NCBI GenBank assembly: GCA_905234125.1
Contig: CAJOGQ010000055.1
Coordinates: 1-32,542, forward strand
Direction of reading: 5' to 3'
Length of the DNA: 32,542 bases
Source: an uncultured Bacteroidaceae bacterium
Lineage (GTDB): Bacteria; Bacteroidota; Bacteroidia; Bacteroidales; Bacteroidaceae
Positions 17,834 to 27,094 of the stretch are shown here, one piece after another. The notes beneath the pieces were generated by a model. The model ran no database searches. It saw nothing but the letters and a program-made list of their open reading frames with translations, and was not told the origin of the DNA. The position numbers and the translations under genes were made by a program. Position 1 is the stretch's first letter. Each line of letters begins with the position of its first letter.

Positions 17834-18712
17834 ATGCAACTGATAGACGGAAAAGCAACTGCAACAGCCATCAAGGCTGAGATAGCAGAAGAAGTACAGA
17901 AGATTGTGGCATCAGGTGGCAAGCGCCCTCACCTCGCAGCCATTCTCGTTGGGCACGACGGTGGTAGCGAGACATACGTGAAGAACAAGGTGCTGGCCTG
18001 TGAGACTTGTGGGTTCACCTCTACCCTCCTCCGTTTCGAGGACGACATCACGGAAGACTTTCTGCTCAAGCAAGTGGAGAAACTCAACAACGATGCCGAT
18101 GTGGACGGTTTCATCGTGCAACTGCCTCTGCCCAAGCACATCTCTGAGCAGAAAATCATCGAAGCCATCGACTACCGCAAGGATGTGGACGGCTTCCATC
18201 CCATCAATGTGGGACGCATGGCCATCGGACTCCCCTGCTACGTGTCAGCTACTCCATTAGGCATCATTACGTTGCTCAAGCGCTACAACATCGAGACCAG
18301 TGGTAAGAAGTGTGTCATTCTTGGTCGTTCCAACATCGTGGGAAAGCCTATGGCACAACTGATGATGCAGAAGCAATATGGCGATGCGACCGTAACTGTG
18401 TGCCACAGCCGCTCCAAGAACCTGAAGGAGGAATGTCAACAGGCCGACATCATCATCGCCGCCATAGGCAAACCCAACTTCGTGACTGCCGATATGGTGA
18501 AAGACGGTGCAGTCATCATCGATGTAGGCACCACTCGTGTGCCTGACCCCACTCGCAAGTCTGGTTTCCGTCTGAATGGCGACGTCGATTTTGAGCATGT
18601 TTCTCCAAAGTGTTCGTTCATCACTCCTGTGCCTGGAGGTGTCGGTCCAATGACCATTTGTTCCCTGATGAAGAACACGTTGAGTGCTGGTCGCAAGGAA
18701 TTTTACAAATAA
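17834..18712 (+). CDS. folD: Bifunctional methylenetetrahydrofolate dehydrogenase / methenyltetrahydrofolate cyclohydrolase FolD
   Basis: [50 protein letters not shown]. Confidence 0.97.
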   Translation: MQLIDGKATATAIKAEIAEEVQKIVASGGKRPHLAAILVGHDGGSETYVKNKVLACETCGFTSTLLRFEDDITEDFLLKQVEKLNNDADVDGFIVQLPLPKHISEQKIIEAIDYRKDVDGFHPINVGRMAIGLPCYVSATPLGIITLLKRYNIETSGKKCVILGRSNIVGKPMAQLMMQKQYGDATVTVCHSRSKNLKEECQQADIIIAAIGKPNFVTADMVKDGAVIIDVGTTRVPDPTRKSGFRLNGDVDFEHVSPKCSFITPVPGGVGPMTICSLMKNTLSAGRKEFYK

Positions 18713-18758
18713 ATCGCATTTTCTTCGACTTTTGTTTGGTCAGTCCAAATAAATGCCG

Positions 18759-18766
18759 TACCTTTG
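18759..18766 (+). promoter_or_regulatory. -7 element TACCTTTG for tRNA-His
   Basis: CCGTACCTTTGCACTC upstream of the tRNA. Confidence 0.65.
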
Positions 18767-18794
18767 CACTCGCAAATGGGAAATGACCCTACAT

Positions 18795-18869
18795 GGTGGA
18801 TGTAGTTCAGTCGGTTAGAGCGTCAGATTGTGGTTCTGAATGTCGTGGGTTCGAGTCCCACCCTCCACC
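18795..18869 (+). tRNA. tRNA-His (anticodon GTG)
   Basis: GTGGATGTAGTTCAGTCGGTTAGAGCGTCAGATTGTGGTTCTGAATGTCGTGGGTTCGAGTCCCACCCTCCACC; G(-1) opposite a C discriminator; loop TTGTGGT. Confidence 0.93.
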
Positions 18870-18883
18870 CTACCAATTAGAAG

Positions 18884-18912
18884 GCGAGAATTTTAACAAT
18901 TCTCGCTTTTTT
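18884..18912 (+). terminator. Terminator after tRNA-His
   Basis: GCGAGAATT-TTAAC-AATTCTCGC-TTTTTT. Confidence 0.9.
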
Positions 18913-18952
18913 GCTAACATAAAAATACCAACATATAAAAACCAATCCACTC

Positions 18953-20371
18953 ATGAAACCTTTTATGGATGAAAACTTCCTGTTGCAGAGCGAAACTGCG
19001 CAGAAGTTATATCACGAGCACGCGGCCAAGATGCCGATCATTGACTATCATTGTCATTTGGTGCCACAGATGGTGGCTGAGAACAAGCGTTTTGAATCCA
19101 TCACGCAGATTTGGCTGGGTGGTGACCACTACAAGTGGAGAGCCATGCGTTCGAATGGCGTGGCTGAACGTTTCTGCACAGGCAAGGACACCTCCGATTG
19201 GGAGAAGTTCGAAAAATGGGCAGAAACCGTTCCCTACACCTTCCGCAATCCGCTCTATCACTGGACACACCTCGAGCTGAAGACAGCGTTCGGAATCGAC
19301 AAGACGCTGAATCCAGAGAATGCCCGTGAGATTTACGATGCTTGCAACGAACTCATCAAAAATGACCCCAAGTTCACGCCACGTGGCCTGATGAAGTACT
19401 ACAACGTCGAGACAGTCTGCACCACCGACGACCCCATCGACACCCTCGAATGGCACAAGCAAGTGGCCGACGACCCGACGATGACCACTAAGATGCTTCC
19501 TACCTGGCGTCCCGACAAGGCGATGGCCGTGGAAGTGCCTGCCAACTTCAAGGCATACGTTGACAAACTCTCTGAGGTGAGTGGCAAAAGCATCAATGGT
19601 TTCAACGACTACATCGATGCCATCCAGGCACGCCACGATTTCTTCGCCTCGATGGGTTGCAAACTTTCCGACCACGGTATCGAGGAGTTCTATGCCGAAG
19701 ACTACACCGACACTGAAATCAAAGCCATCTTCGACAAAGTATATGGTGGTCAGTCCCTCACGCAGGAGGAAGTGCTGAAGTTCAAGTCAGCCATGATGCA
19801 CATCTTTGGCGTGCAGGATGCTGAAGCAGGATGGGCACAGCAGTTCCACTATGGCGCCATCCGCGACAACAACTCCAAGATGTTCAAGCAGTTAGGTCCC
19901 GACACAGGTTTCGACTCCATCGGCGAGTTCAACACCGCTAAGAAGTGCTCCAAGTTCCTTGACCGCCTCAATGCCGAGGGCAAGCTGGCCAAGACCATTC
20001 TCTACAACCTCAATCCTTGCGCTAACGAGGTGCTGGCCACGATGCTTGGAAACTTCCAGGATGGTTCCATCCCCGGCAAGATTCAGTGGGGTTCAGGTTG
20101 GTGGTTCCTCGACCAGAAGGACGGTATGACCAAGCAGATGAACGCCCTCTCGCTCCTGGGTTTGCTGAGCCGATTCGTGGGCATGCTCACCGACTCGCGT
20201 TCATTCCTCTCCTACCCACGCCACGAGTACTTCCGTCGCATCCTCTGCAACCTCGTTGCCACCGACATCGAGAACGGCGAAGTGCCCTACACCGGTTACG
20301 AGGCCAAGCGCGTGAACCAGATGATTGAGGACATCTCTTACAACAACGCCAAGAACTACTTCAACTTCTAA
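18953..20371 (+). CDS. uxaC: Glucuronate isomerase UxaC
   Basis: MKPFMDENFLLQSETAQKLYHEHAAKMPIIDYHCHLVPQMVAENKRFESITQIWLGGDHYKWRAMRSNG. Confidence 0.95.
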   Translation: MKPFMDENFLLQSETAQKLYHEHAAKMPIIDYHCHLVPQMVAENKRFESITQIWLGGDHYKWRAMRSNGVAERFCTGKDTSDWEKFEKWAETVPYTFRNPLYHWTHLELKTAFGIDKTLNPENAREIYDACNELIKNDPKFTPRGLMKYYNVETVCTTDDPIDTLEWHKQVADDPTMTTKMLPTWRPDKAMAVEVPANFKAYVDKLSEVSGKSINGFNDYIDAIQARHDFFASMGCKLSDHGIEEFYAEDYTDTEIKAIFDKVYGGQSLTQEEVLKFKSAMMHIFGVQDAEAGWAQQFHYGAIRDNNSKMFKQLGPDTGFDSIGEFNTAKKCSKFLDRLNAEGKLAKTILYNLNPCANEVLATMLGNFQDGSIPGKIQWGSGWWFLDQKDGMTKQMNALSLLGLLSRFVGMLTDSRSFLSYPRHEYFRRILCNLVATDIENGEVPYTGYEAKRVNQMIEDISYNNAKNYFNF

Positions 20372-20383
20372 TCAGCCCACACA

Positions 20384-21133
20384 TTGGGCGTTTTTCCGCA
20401 TTCAAAATTGGCTATTCAAGAATTCCAATTCAAACAATTCACCATCCGCCACGACCGCTCTGCCATGAAGGTCGGGACGGATGGCGTGTTGTTAGGGGCA
20501 TGGGCCAGTCCCCCAACTGTCAACGGTCAACAATCAACTATCAACTGTCTTGACATCGGCACAGGCACAGGACTCATTGCCCTCATGCTGGCACAGCGAT
20601 TCCCCGACGCCCAAATCATGGGAATAGACATCGACGAAGCGTCTGTCAGAGAAGCCAAGTATAATGTCGAGGCATCCCCTTTCAAAGAACGGATAACCAT
20701 CCGACAACAAGATTTTTCTCACTTTGGTAATTTCTTGAATAAATATGATTTAATTGTCTCAAACCCACCGTTCTACAAAGAGGACACTTTAAGTGGGAAC
20801 ATAGCTCGCGATATAGCTCGCCACACCACCTCTTTGTCCTTCGGAACATTGGTTGCCAACACGGCGAAACTCTTGGCAGAGGGAGGTCTATTCAGCGTCA
20901 TCATTCCCACCCAAAGTGCCCTTGAATTCATCAGCATCTGCATCGCCAACCGACTCTATCTGACACGCCGAACGAACATCCGCCCAAGGGAAATCAAACC
21001 ATTCAATCGCGTCCTATTAGAGTTCAGTACTACAATCCGACCAACCGAAAACAGCGCCCTAACGCTCTACAATGCCGACCACAAACGTACACCTGAATAC
21101 GTACAACTGACCAAAGACTTCTATTTGACGTAA
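20384..21133 (+). CDS. tRNA1(Val) (adenine(37)-N6)-methyltransferase TrmN6-like
   Basis: FQFKQFTIRHDRSAMKVGTDGVLLGAWA, LDIGTGTGLIALMLAQRF, DLIVSNPPFY (NPPF catalytic motif). Confidence 0.9.
   Translation: MGVFPHSKLAIQEFQFKQFTIRHDRSAMKVGTDGVLLGAWASPPTVNGQQSTINCLDIGTGTGLIALMLAQRFPDAQIMGIDIDEASVREAKYNVEASPFKERITIRQQDFSHFGNFLNKYDLIVSNPPFYKEDTLSGNIARDIARHTTSLSFGTLVANTAKLLAEGGLFSVIIPTQSALEFISICIANRLYLTRRTNIRPREIKPFNRVLLEFSTTIRPTENSALTLYNADHKRTPEYVQLTKDFYLT
20514..20548. repeat. Heptanucleotide array inside the trmN6 CDS (5 units)
   Basis: CAACTGT CAACGGT CAACAAT CAACTAT CAACTGT in uninterrupted 7-bp register. Confidence 0.85.
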
Positions 21134-21670
21134 ATGAATTTCCAAGCAATTATCGACAAATACTATCCTGAGGACAACGAGTTGCGCCACATCCTGATGG
21201 TGCACAGCCGTCAGGTGACCGAAAAGGCACTCTTCATCGTCGACCATCATCCCGAACTGCAAGCCGACCGTTCCTTCGTTGAAGAATCAGCCATGCTCCA
21301 CGACATCGGCATTTTCCAATGTGATGCCCCCGGCATCCAGTGTTTTGGCACCGAGCCCTACATCTGCCACGGAACCCTTGGCGCAGAGATCCTCCGAAGC
21401 GAGGGATTTCCACGCCATGCCAGAGTGTGCGAACGTCATACTGGCGCAGGCCTCTCGCTCCAAGACATTATCCGTCAGAACCTGCCCATTCCCCATCGTG
21501 ACCTCCTGCCCGAAACCATCGAGGAGCAAATCATTTGCTATGCCGACAAATTCTTCTCCAAGACCAAACTCACTCAGGAAAAGACACTGGAACAAGCCAT
21601 CCACTCCTTGTCCAAGTTTGGTACAGAAGGAGTAGATCGCTTTGTCAAATGGTCGAATATGTTCGGATAA
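21134..21670 (+). CDS. HD domain-containing protein (putative phosphohydrolase)
   Basis: LRHILMVHSRQVTEKAL, SAMLHDIGIF (HD), YADKFFSKT. Confidence 0.87.
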   Translation: MNFQAIIDKYYPEDNELRHILMVHSRQVTEKALFIVDHHPELQADRSFVEESAMLHDIGIFQCDAPGIQCFGTEPYICHGTLGAEILRSEGFPRHARVCERHTGAGLSLQDIIRQNLPIPHRDLLPETIEEQIICYADKFFSKTKLTQEKTLEQAIHSLSKFGTEGVDRFVKWSNMFG

Positions 21671-21718
21671 TAAAAGCAAAAAGCAAACTGTTTTCTTTGT
21701 TTTGTGCTCACTTTTCCG

Positions 21719-21726
21719 TACCTTTG
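21719..21726 (+). promoter_or_regulatory. -7 element TACCTTTG upstream of the ATP-grasp gene
   Basis: CCGTACCTTTGCACCCG, 20 nt before ATG 21747; argues against the ORF-track start at 21642. Confidence 0.65.
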
Positions 21727-21746
21727 CACCCGAAATTGAAAAAGAT

Positions 21747-22598
21747 ATGAGAATTTTAGGAATCAGAAGGGAATTGAACTTCTCACCGAACCTGGCAGGG
21801 AACGACGCAGCCATCTTCATGGGAGTGGCGGACGAGCTAAAGGTCATGGGGCATGAGGTGGCGTACATCAACGAAAATGAGATGGTGAACACAGACTTCG
21901 AGCCTTACGACCGCGTGGTGACGATGGCGAGGGACGTGCATTCGTTGACCATACTGAAGGAGAAGAATGTAGAAAAGCAGACGCAGTTTTTCAACTCAGT
22001 GGAGGGAATCCTGGCTTGCTCGGACAAGGCCATGGTGGCCACAATCATGCAGCAAATGGATATTCCCCAACCAGCGTTCATCCCATCGGAGGACAGAAAA
22101 CTCCCCATCTCCGAGGAAGGGGTCGGAGATATCCCCTACCCTGTCTGGCTGAAGAAATGCGACGGGTGTGCAGAGCGGAAGTGGGACACCATATTCTGTC
22201 AAAGCATGAAAGAGACATGTCATGCGAACAAAATTATGAAACGGACACACTACCAGCGCTGGATGGCGCAAGCGCATCAAAAAGGCGACCTCGTGAAGTT
22301 CTATGGTGTGGAGGGTACGGACTTCTTCCGTTGGCAATATGCGAGCCACGGTCATTCGAAGTTCGGATATGAGGAAATCAATGGTCCTGAGATGGGTTAT
22401 CCCTTCGATTCTCATCGCATCAAGGAGTATGCCGACCGGCTGGCGAAACAGCTGAATGTGCCCATCTATGGTGGCGATGTCATCATCGACGAGAATGGTG
22501 AACCATGGTTCATCGACTTCAACGACTTTCCCAGTTTCTCAAGTTGTCGAGAACAGGCGAGCAAGGTTATTGCACGAAGGGTCGTTCAGGATTTATAG
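21747..22598 (+). CDS. ATP-grasp-like protein
   Basis: MRILGIRRELNFSPNLAGNDAAIFMGVADEL...; C-terminal PIYGGDVIIDENGEPWFIDFNDFPSFSSCREQ is an ATP-grasp metal-binding signature. Confidence 0.78.
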   Translation: MRILGIRRELNFSPNLAGNDAAIFMGVADELKVMGHEVAYINENEMVNTDFEPYDRVVTMARDVHSLTILKEKNVEKQTQFFNSVEGILACSDKAMVATIMQQMDIPQPAFIPSEDRKLPISEEGVGDIPYPVWLKKCDGCAERKWDTIFCQSMKETCHANKIMKRTHYQRWMAQAHQKGDLVKFYGVEGTDFFRWQYASHGHSKFGYEEINGPEMGYPFDSHRIKEYADRLAKQLNVPIYGGDVIIDENGEPWFIDFNDFPSFSSCREQASKVIARRVVQDL

Positions 22599-22640
22599 TT
22601 TAGAGTTTAGGGTTTAGAGATTATAGTTTAAGGTAGAGAT
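22590..22640. repeat. Degenerate heptanucleotide array at the 3' end of the ATP-grasp gene
   Basis: ATAGTTT AGAGTTT AGGGTTT AGAGATT ATAGTTT AAGGTAG; overlaps the TAG stop. Confidence 0.65.
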
Positions 22641-22646
22641 TAAATC

Positions 22647-23633
22647 ATGAAAGAACAGATACAACAGACATTCAAGTCGGGCGACACGGAGGAATGGTTG
22701 GACGTGGTTTGGACGCGTCCCATCGGCTATCAGTGGGCTCGATTGTTCGATGCGCTGAACGTGCATCCCAACACGGTGACGGTGCTCTCGATGATAATCG
22801 GCGTCGCGTCGGCCTATTTCTTCTGCTTCGGCAGTTGGCGCATGGCGGGCACCGAGGGACTCATCATGAATATCATCGGCATTCTACTGCTGGCTTGGGC
22901 GAATTTCTACGACAGCGCAGACGGACAACTGGCTCGCATGACGGGCAAAAAGACCCAGCTCGGACGCATTCTCGATGGCGCGGCTGGCGACGTGTGGTTC
23001 TTTTTCCTCTACCACGCGCTGTTCATTCGCTTTTATCAGTATCACGACGCAGAGTTCCAATGGCTCGGCATCGAGAACAACGAACGCAACACGCTCATCG
23101 CCTGCATCATCTTCTACATTGCCATCTGGGTGTCTGGTCTTTTCTTCCATGCCCGTCAGTGTGGTCTCTCAGACTATTATCGCCAGATTCATCTCTTCTT
23201 CCTGAAGGGCAAAGCTGGCAGTGAGCTCGATTCATCGGAACAGCAGAAGCGCATCTATGAGGAGACCCCATGGAAGGGCAACGTCATCTACAAACTCTTC
23301 CTGCGCACCTACATCAACTACACCAGCAGTCAGGAGAAGCAGACGCCTGAGTTCCAACGGCTCTGGAAGACGCTGAAGGAACGCTATGGTTCGGTGGACA
23401 AGATTCCGCAGGAGTTCCGCGACCAGTTCCGTTCGCTCAGTCTTCCGATGATGAAGTGGGCGAACATCCTCACGTTCAACACCCGTGCCATCACGTTCTA
23501 TATTTCCTGTCTGCTCGACCTCCCATGGCTCTACTGGGTGATGGAGATGACTGTGTTCACAGCACTCTATCTGTATATGAGGAAGACGCATGAAGGGTTC
23601 TGTAAAAGTTTAAAGTTGAGAGTTGACAGTTGA
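22647..23633 (+). CDS. CDP-alcohol phosphotransferase-like membrane protein
   Basis: NFYDSADGQLARMTGKKTQLGRILDGAAGD resembles DxxDGxxARx8Gx3Dx3D; multiple TM segments. Confidence 0.85.
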   Translation: MKEQIQQTFKSGDTEEWLDVVWTRPIGYQWARLFDALNVHPNTVTVLSMIIGVASAYFFCFGSWRMAGTEGLIMNIIGILLLAWANFYDSADGQLARMTGKKTQLGRILDGAAGDVWFFFLYHALFIRFYQYHDAEFQWLGIENNERNTLIACIIFYIAIWVSGLFFHARQCGLSDYYRQIHLFFLKGKAGSELDSSEQQKRIYEETPWKGNVIYKLFLRTYINYTSSQEKQTPEFQRLWKTLKERYGSVDKIPQEFRDQFRSLSLPMMKWANILTFNTRAITFYISCLLDLPWLYWVMEMTVFTALYLYMRKTHEGFCKSLKLRVDS

Positions 23634-23659
23634 GAGTTTAGGGTTTAGAGTTGAGAGTA
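23608..23659. repeat. Heptanucleotide array (about 7-8 units) spanning the stop codon of the CDP-AP gene
   Basis: AGTTTAA AGTTGAG AGTTGAC AGTTGAG AGTTTAG GGTTTAG AGTTGAG AGTATAT. Confidence 0.8.
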
Positions 23660-23660
23660 T

Positions 23661-24398
23661 ATGATACAGGCCATCATTTTTGACTACGGAGGTACCATCG
23701 ACACCAACTCCATACATTGGAGCGAGGTGTTGTGGGAAGGCTACCAACACATAGGCATCCCTGTGAGCAAGGAGCATTTCCGCCAAAGCTATGTCGTGGC
23801 TGAGCGAGCCTTGGCCAAGCATCCCTACATCTTGCCTGAGCATAACTTCCTCGACCTCTTGACCATCAAGTGTGACATCGAAACCAAAGATTTGATGGAA
23901 AGAGGAATCTGGAAAGTGGGCGATAAAGAGAGGAAGCAGAAGAGCGATGCCGTGGCACAGTATTGCTACAAGTATGTGCTGAAGGTTCTCGAGGTGAGCC
24001 GTCCCATCATTGCAGACTTGGCAAAGAAATATCCCCTCGTGCTGGTCAGCAACTTCTACGGCAACATCGAGACCATCCTGAAGGACTTCCGTTTGGAATA
24101 TTTCCAGCATGTGGTGGAGAGTGCCGTCGTAGGTGTCAGAAAGCCCGACCCGCAAATCTTCCAGTTGGGCGTCGATGCCCTCAGACGCATCATGGGCAAG
24201 ACCGCAGAGGAACTTCCAGCCCAGGACATTCTCGTGGTGGGCGACAGCTATTCAAAGGACATCGTACCTGCCACCAGCATTGGTTGCCAGACCGTATGGG
24301 TGAAAGGCATCGGATGGAGAAACGAAGAGGTGGATGAGTCAGTGCCCACCCACATTATATATAATATAAAAGAACTTCCAGAAGTAGTGAAGGAGTGA
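23661..24398 (+). CDS. HAD family hydrolase
   Basis: Motif I FDYGGTIDTN, motif II LVSNF, motif III RKPDPQIF, motif IV VVGDSYSKDIVPA. Confidence 0.88.
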   Translation: MIQAIIFDYGGTIDTNSIHWSEVLWEGYQHIGIPVSKEHFRQSYVVAERALAKHPYILPEHNFLDLLTIKCDIETKDLMERGIWKVGDKERKQKSDAVAQYCYKYVLKVLEVSRPIIADLAKKYPLVLVSNFYGNIETILKDFRLEYFQHVVESAVVGVRKPDPQIFQLGVDALRRIMGKTAEELPAQDILVVGDSYSKDIVPATSIGCQTVWVKGIGWRNEEVDESVPTHIIYNIKELPEVVKE

Positions 24399-27001
24399 AA
24401 AGAGAGATTTTTGGCATATTACTTTTGTTGATTAGCCTCATGGCAAAGGCTCAGGTGACAGGACGTGTCATCGACAGCAAGACCCGCGAGGCGCTGGACT
24501 ATGTGAATGTCTATTACGACGGCAAGAACGTGGGCGAGCAGACTGATGAGGATGGCCGGTTCGTCATCAAGGAAGACAGCACATGGAAGGAACTGACCAT
24601 ATCGACGATGGGCTATCAGACGCAGACCATCAAGCTGAAGGACTTCGGCAAGAACAAGGATATCACCGTCAAGCTCGTGCCCGACAGCAAGACGCTCTCG
24701 GCTGTGACGGTGTCAGCCAAGAAAACTCGCTACAGCCGCAAGAACAACCCAGCCGTGGAACTGATGAAGAAGGTCATCGCCAACAAGAAGCAGAGCGACC
24801 TCCACTCGAAGGACTTCTTCACCTACACGAAATATGAGAAGATGACCTTTTCGCTCAACGAGGTCAGCGACAAGGTGTTCGACGAAGGCGAATACAAGCG
24901 CTTCGCCTTTCTGAAAGACCACGTGGAACGCTCGCCACAGACGGGCAAACTCACTTTGCCCCTCACGGTGGACGAGACCCTCTCCGAAATCTACTACCGC
25001 AAAGACCCGCACTCCGAGAAGCAGGTCATCAAAGGCGAGAGCAACAAAGGCGTGACGGAGCTGGTCAACACAGGCGAAATCCTCACCACAACGCTCAAAG
25101 ACATCTTCACCGATGTGGACATCTACGACAACGAGTGCCGTCTGTTGCAGTATCCCTTCCGTTCTCCCATCGCCGACAACGCAATCTCCTTCTACCGCTA
25201 CTACCTGCAAGACACCATCTTCATTGAACAGGACAAGGTGGTGGATGTCGGCTTCCTGCCCAACAACCAGCAGGACTTCGGCTTCTCTGGCCATCTCTAC
25301 ATCCTGCTTGACCCCGACTCCACCTATCAGGTGCGCCGTGTGGAGCTGAGCATCCCGCGCCGTAGCGACGTGAACTTCGTGGAGAACATGCTCATAGCGC
25401 AGGACTTCACCGAACTGGAGACAGGCGACCGCATCGCCTCCACCAACGACATGCTCGTCGAACTCCAACTCTCCAAGTGGTTAGGCAAGTTTCAGGTGCA
25501 ACGCGTCACCCGCCTGAGCAACGTGAGCTTTGATGAGATACCCCGTTCCCTCTTCAAGCACATCAAGGGGAACACCCTGCGCGAGCCCGATGCCTCCATG
25601 CAGGACGAAGCCTTTTGGAACGAATACCGGCAGGTGAAACTCACATCGTCCGAGGACAAGATGGACAGTTTCCTCGACCGCCTCACCCACATCAAGGGCT
25701 TCAAGTACGTGCTCTTCGGATTCAAGGCGCTCGTGGAGAACTTCGTCGAGACTGGCGACTCGCTCCATCCCAACTATGTGGACATCGGCCCTGTCAACAC
25801 CATCATTTCCGCCAACCACTACGACGGACTCCGTTTCCGCGCTTCCGCTCTCACCACAGCCAACCTCTCCCCCCACCTCTTCGCCAACGGCTATGTGTCC
25901 TACGGAACCAAGACCCACAACGTCTATTGGAAGGGACAGCTCACCTACGCCTTCAACAAGAAAGCCTATCTGCCACGTGAGTTTCCCCAACACAACCTGA
26001 GCATCTATTGGTGGGACGACATCATCTCTCCCTTCGACAAGTATGTGCCCACCGACAAGGACAACATGTTCACCGCCTTCCATGCCTCCACGGTGGACCA
26101 ATACCATCACACACGCGAACTGCACATCGACTACACACGCGAGTTTGAGGACGGAATCAAGGTGAACGCCCAATTCACCAGCACACGCAACCATCCAGTC
26201 GATGCCCTCTTCTACCAACGTCTCGATGGCGTCGGCATCCCCTCCAACGACCCCTCCAAATGGCTCGCAGGCATCACCACCTCCGAGTTCAAGATTGGCG
26301 TCTCCTACGAACCCAACGTCACCTACGTCAACACCAAGCAACGCCGTGTGAAGGTGAACCACGACGCCCCCATCCTCTCGCTCACCTACACCAAAGGCAT
26401 CGACGGCCTCTTCGGTGGACAATACAACTACAACCTCACCGAGGCCGGCATCTACAAGCGCTTCTGGTTGGGGCGGTTCGGCAAATTCGACGCCAATGTC
26501 AAGGCTGGCATACAATGGAACAAAGTGCCATTCCCCCTGCTCATCCATCCTGCCGCCAACGCCTCCTACATCATCGAGGACAACACCTTCTACCTCATCT
26601 CCAACCTCGAATTCCTCAACGACCGCTATGCCTCCCTCATCTCCGAGTGGGACCTCAACGGATGGCTCTTCAACCGTGTTCCGCTGCTGAAGAAGCTCAA
26701 GTGGCGCGAGTGCGTGGGTGTCAACGTGCTGTGGGGACAGCTCACCGACCGCAACAACCCTTCCACCCTCAACTACTCCGACCCCGACCTCTTCTACTTC
26801 CCCGGCCACTTCCACGCCGACGGCACCTACGAACAGAACACTGTCCGCATGGACGAGCGGAAGCCCTACGTCGAGGTTCGCGTCGGCATCCACAACATCT
26901 TCAAGCTCATCGAGATAGACTACGTGCGCCGCCTCACCTACATCAACAACCCCAACACCAACAAGTGGGGCATCCGCTTCAAAGTCCGCATGACATTCTA
27001 A
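24395..27001 (+). CDS. DUF5686 / carboxypeptidase-regulatory-like domain outer-membrane protein
   Basis: GTG start overlapping the HAD stop; signal peptide; VTGRVIDSKTREALDYVNVYYDGKNVGEQTDEDGRFVIKE; long C-terminal beta-rich region ending in ...WGIRFKVRMTF. Confidence 0.85.
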   Translation: MKREIFGILLLLISLMAKAQVTGRVIDSKTREALDYVNVYYDGKNVGEQTDEDGRFVIKEDSTWKELTISTMGYQTQTIKLKDFGKNKDITVKLVPDSKTLSAVTVSAKKTRYSRKNNPAVELMKKVIANKKQSDLHSKDFFTYTKYEKMTFSLNEVSDKVFDEGEYKRFAFLKDHVERSPQTGKLTLPLTVDETLSEIYYRKDPHSEKQVIKGESNKGVTELVNTGEILTTTLKDIFTDVDIYDNECRLLQYPFRSPIADNAISFYRYYLQDTIFIEQDKVVDVGFLPNNQQDFGFSGHLYILLDPDSTYQVRRVELSIPRRSDVNFVENMLIAQDFTELETGDRIASTNDMLVELQLSKWLGKFQVQRVTRLSNVSFDEIPRSLFKHIKGNTLREPDASMQDEAFWNEYRQVKLTSSEDKMDSFLDRLTHIKGFKYVLFGFKALVENFVETGDSLHPNYVDIGPVNTIISANHYDGLRFRASALTTANLSPHLFANGYVSYGTKTHNVYWKGQLTYAFNKKAYLPREFPQHNLSIYWWDDIISPFDKYVPTDKDNMFTAFHASTVDQYHHTRELHIDYTREFEDGIKVNAQFTSTRNHPVDALFYQRLDGVGIPSNDPSKWLAGITTSEFKIGVSYEPNVTYVNTKQRRVKVNHDAPILSLTYTKGIDGLFGGQYNYNLTEAGIYKRFWLGRFGKFDANVKAGIQWNKVPFPLLIHPAANASYIIEDNTFYLISNLEFLNDRYASLISEWDLNGWLFNRVPLLKKLKWRECVGVNVLWGQLTDRNNPSTLNYSDPDLFYFPGHFHADGTYEQNTVRMDERKPYVEVRVGIHNIFKLIEIDYVRRLTYINNPNTNKWGIRFKVRMTF

Positions 27002-27019
27002 GAGTCTGCAACCATATAC

Positions 27020-27062
27020 GAAGAAGGGCTCGTGCAACCAACCATTGCACAAGCCCTTCTTC
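27020..27062. terminator. Long hairpin between convergent DUF5686 and tRNA-Ser units, no T-tract
   Basis: GAAGAAGGGCTCGTGCAA-CCAACCA-TTGCACAAGCCCTTCTTC, about 18-bp stem with one mismatch. Confidence 0.55.
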
Positions 27063-27094
27063 AAGCTATAAGCGGGAAAATACGCTTTATCAAG

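Noticed and set aside
21642-21746. 35-aa N-terminal extension of the ATP-grasp protein
   Set aside because: Overlaps the HD gene end and a TACCTTTG promoter; ATG 21747 gives the natural MRILGIRRE start.
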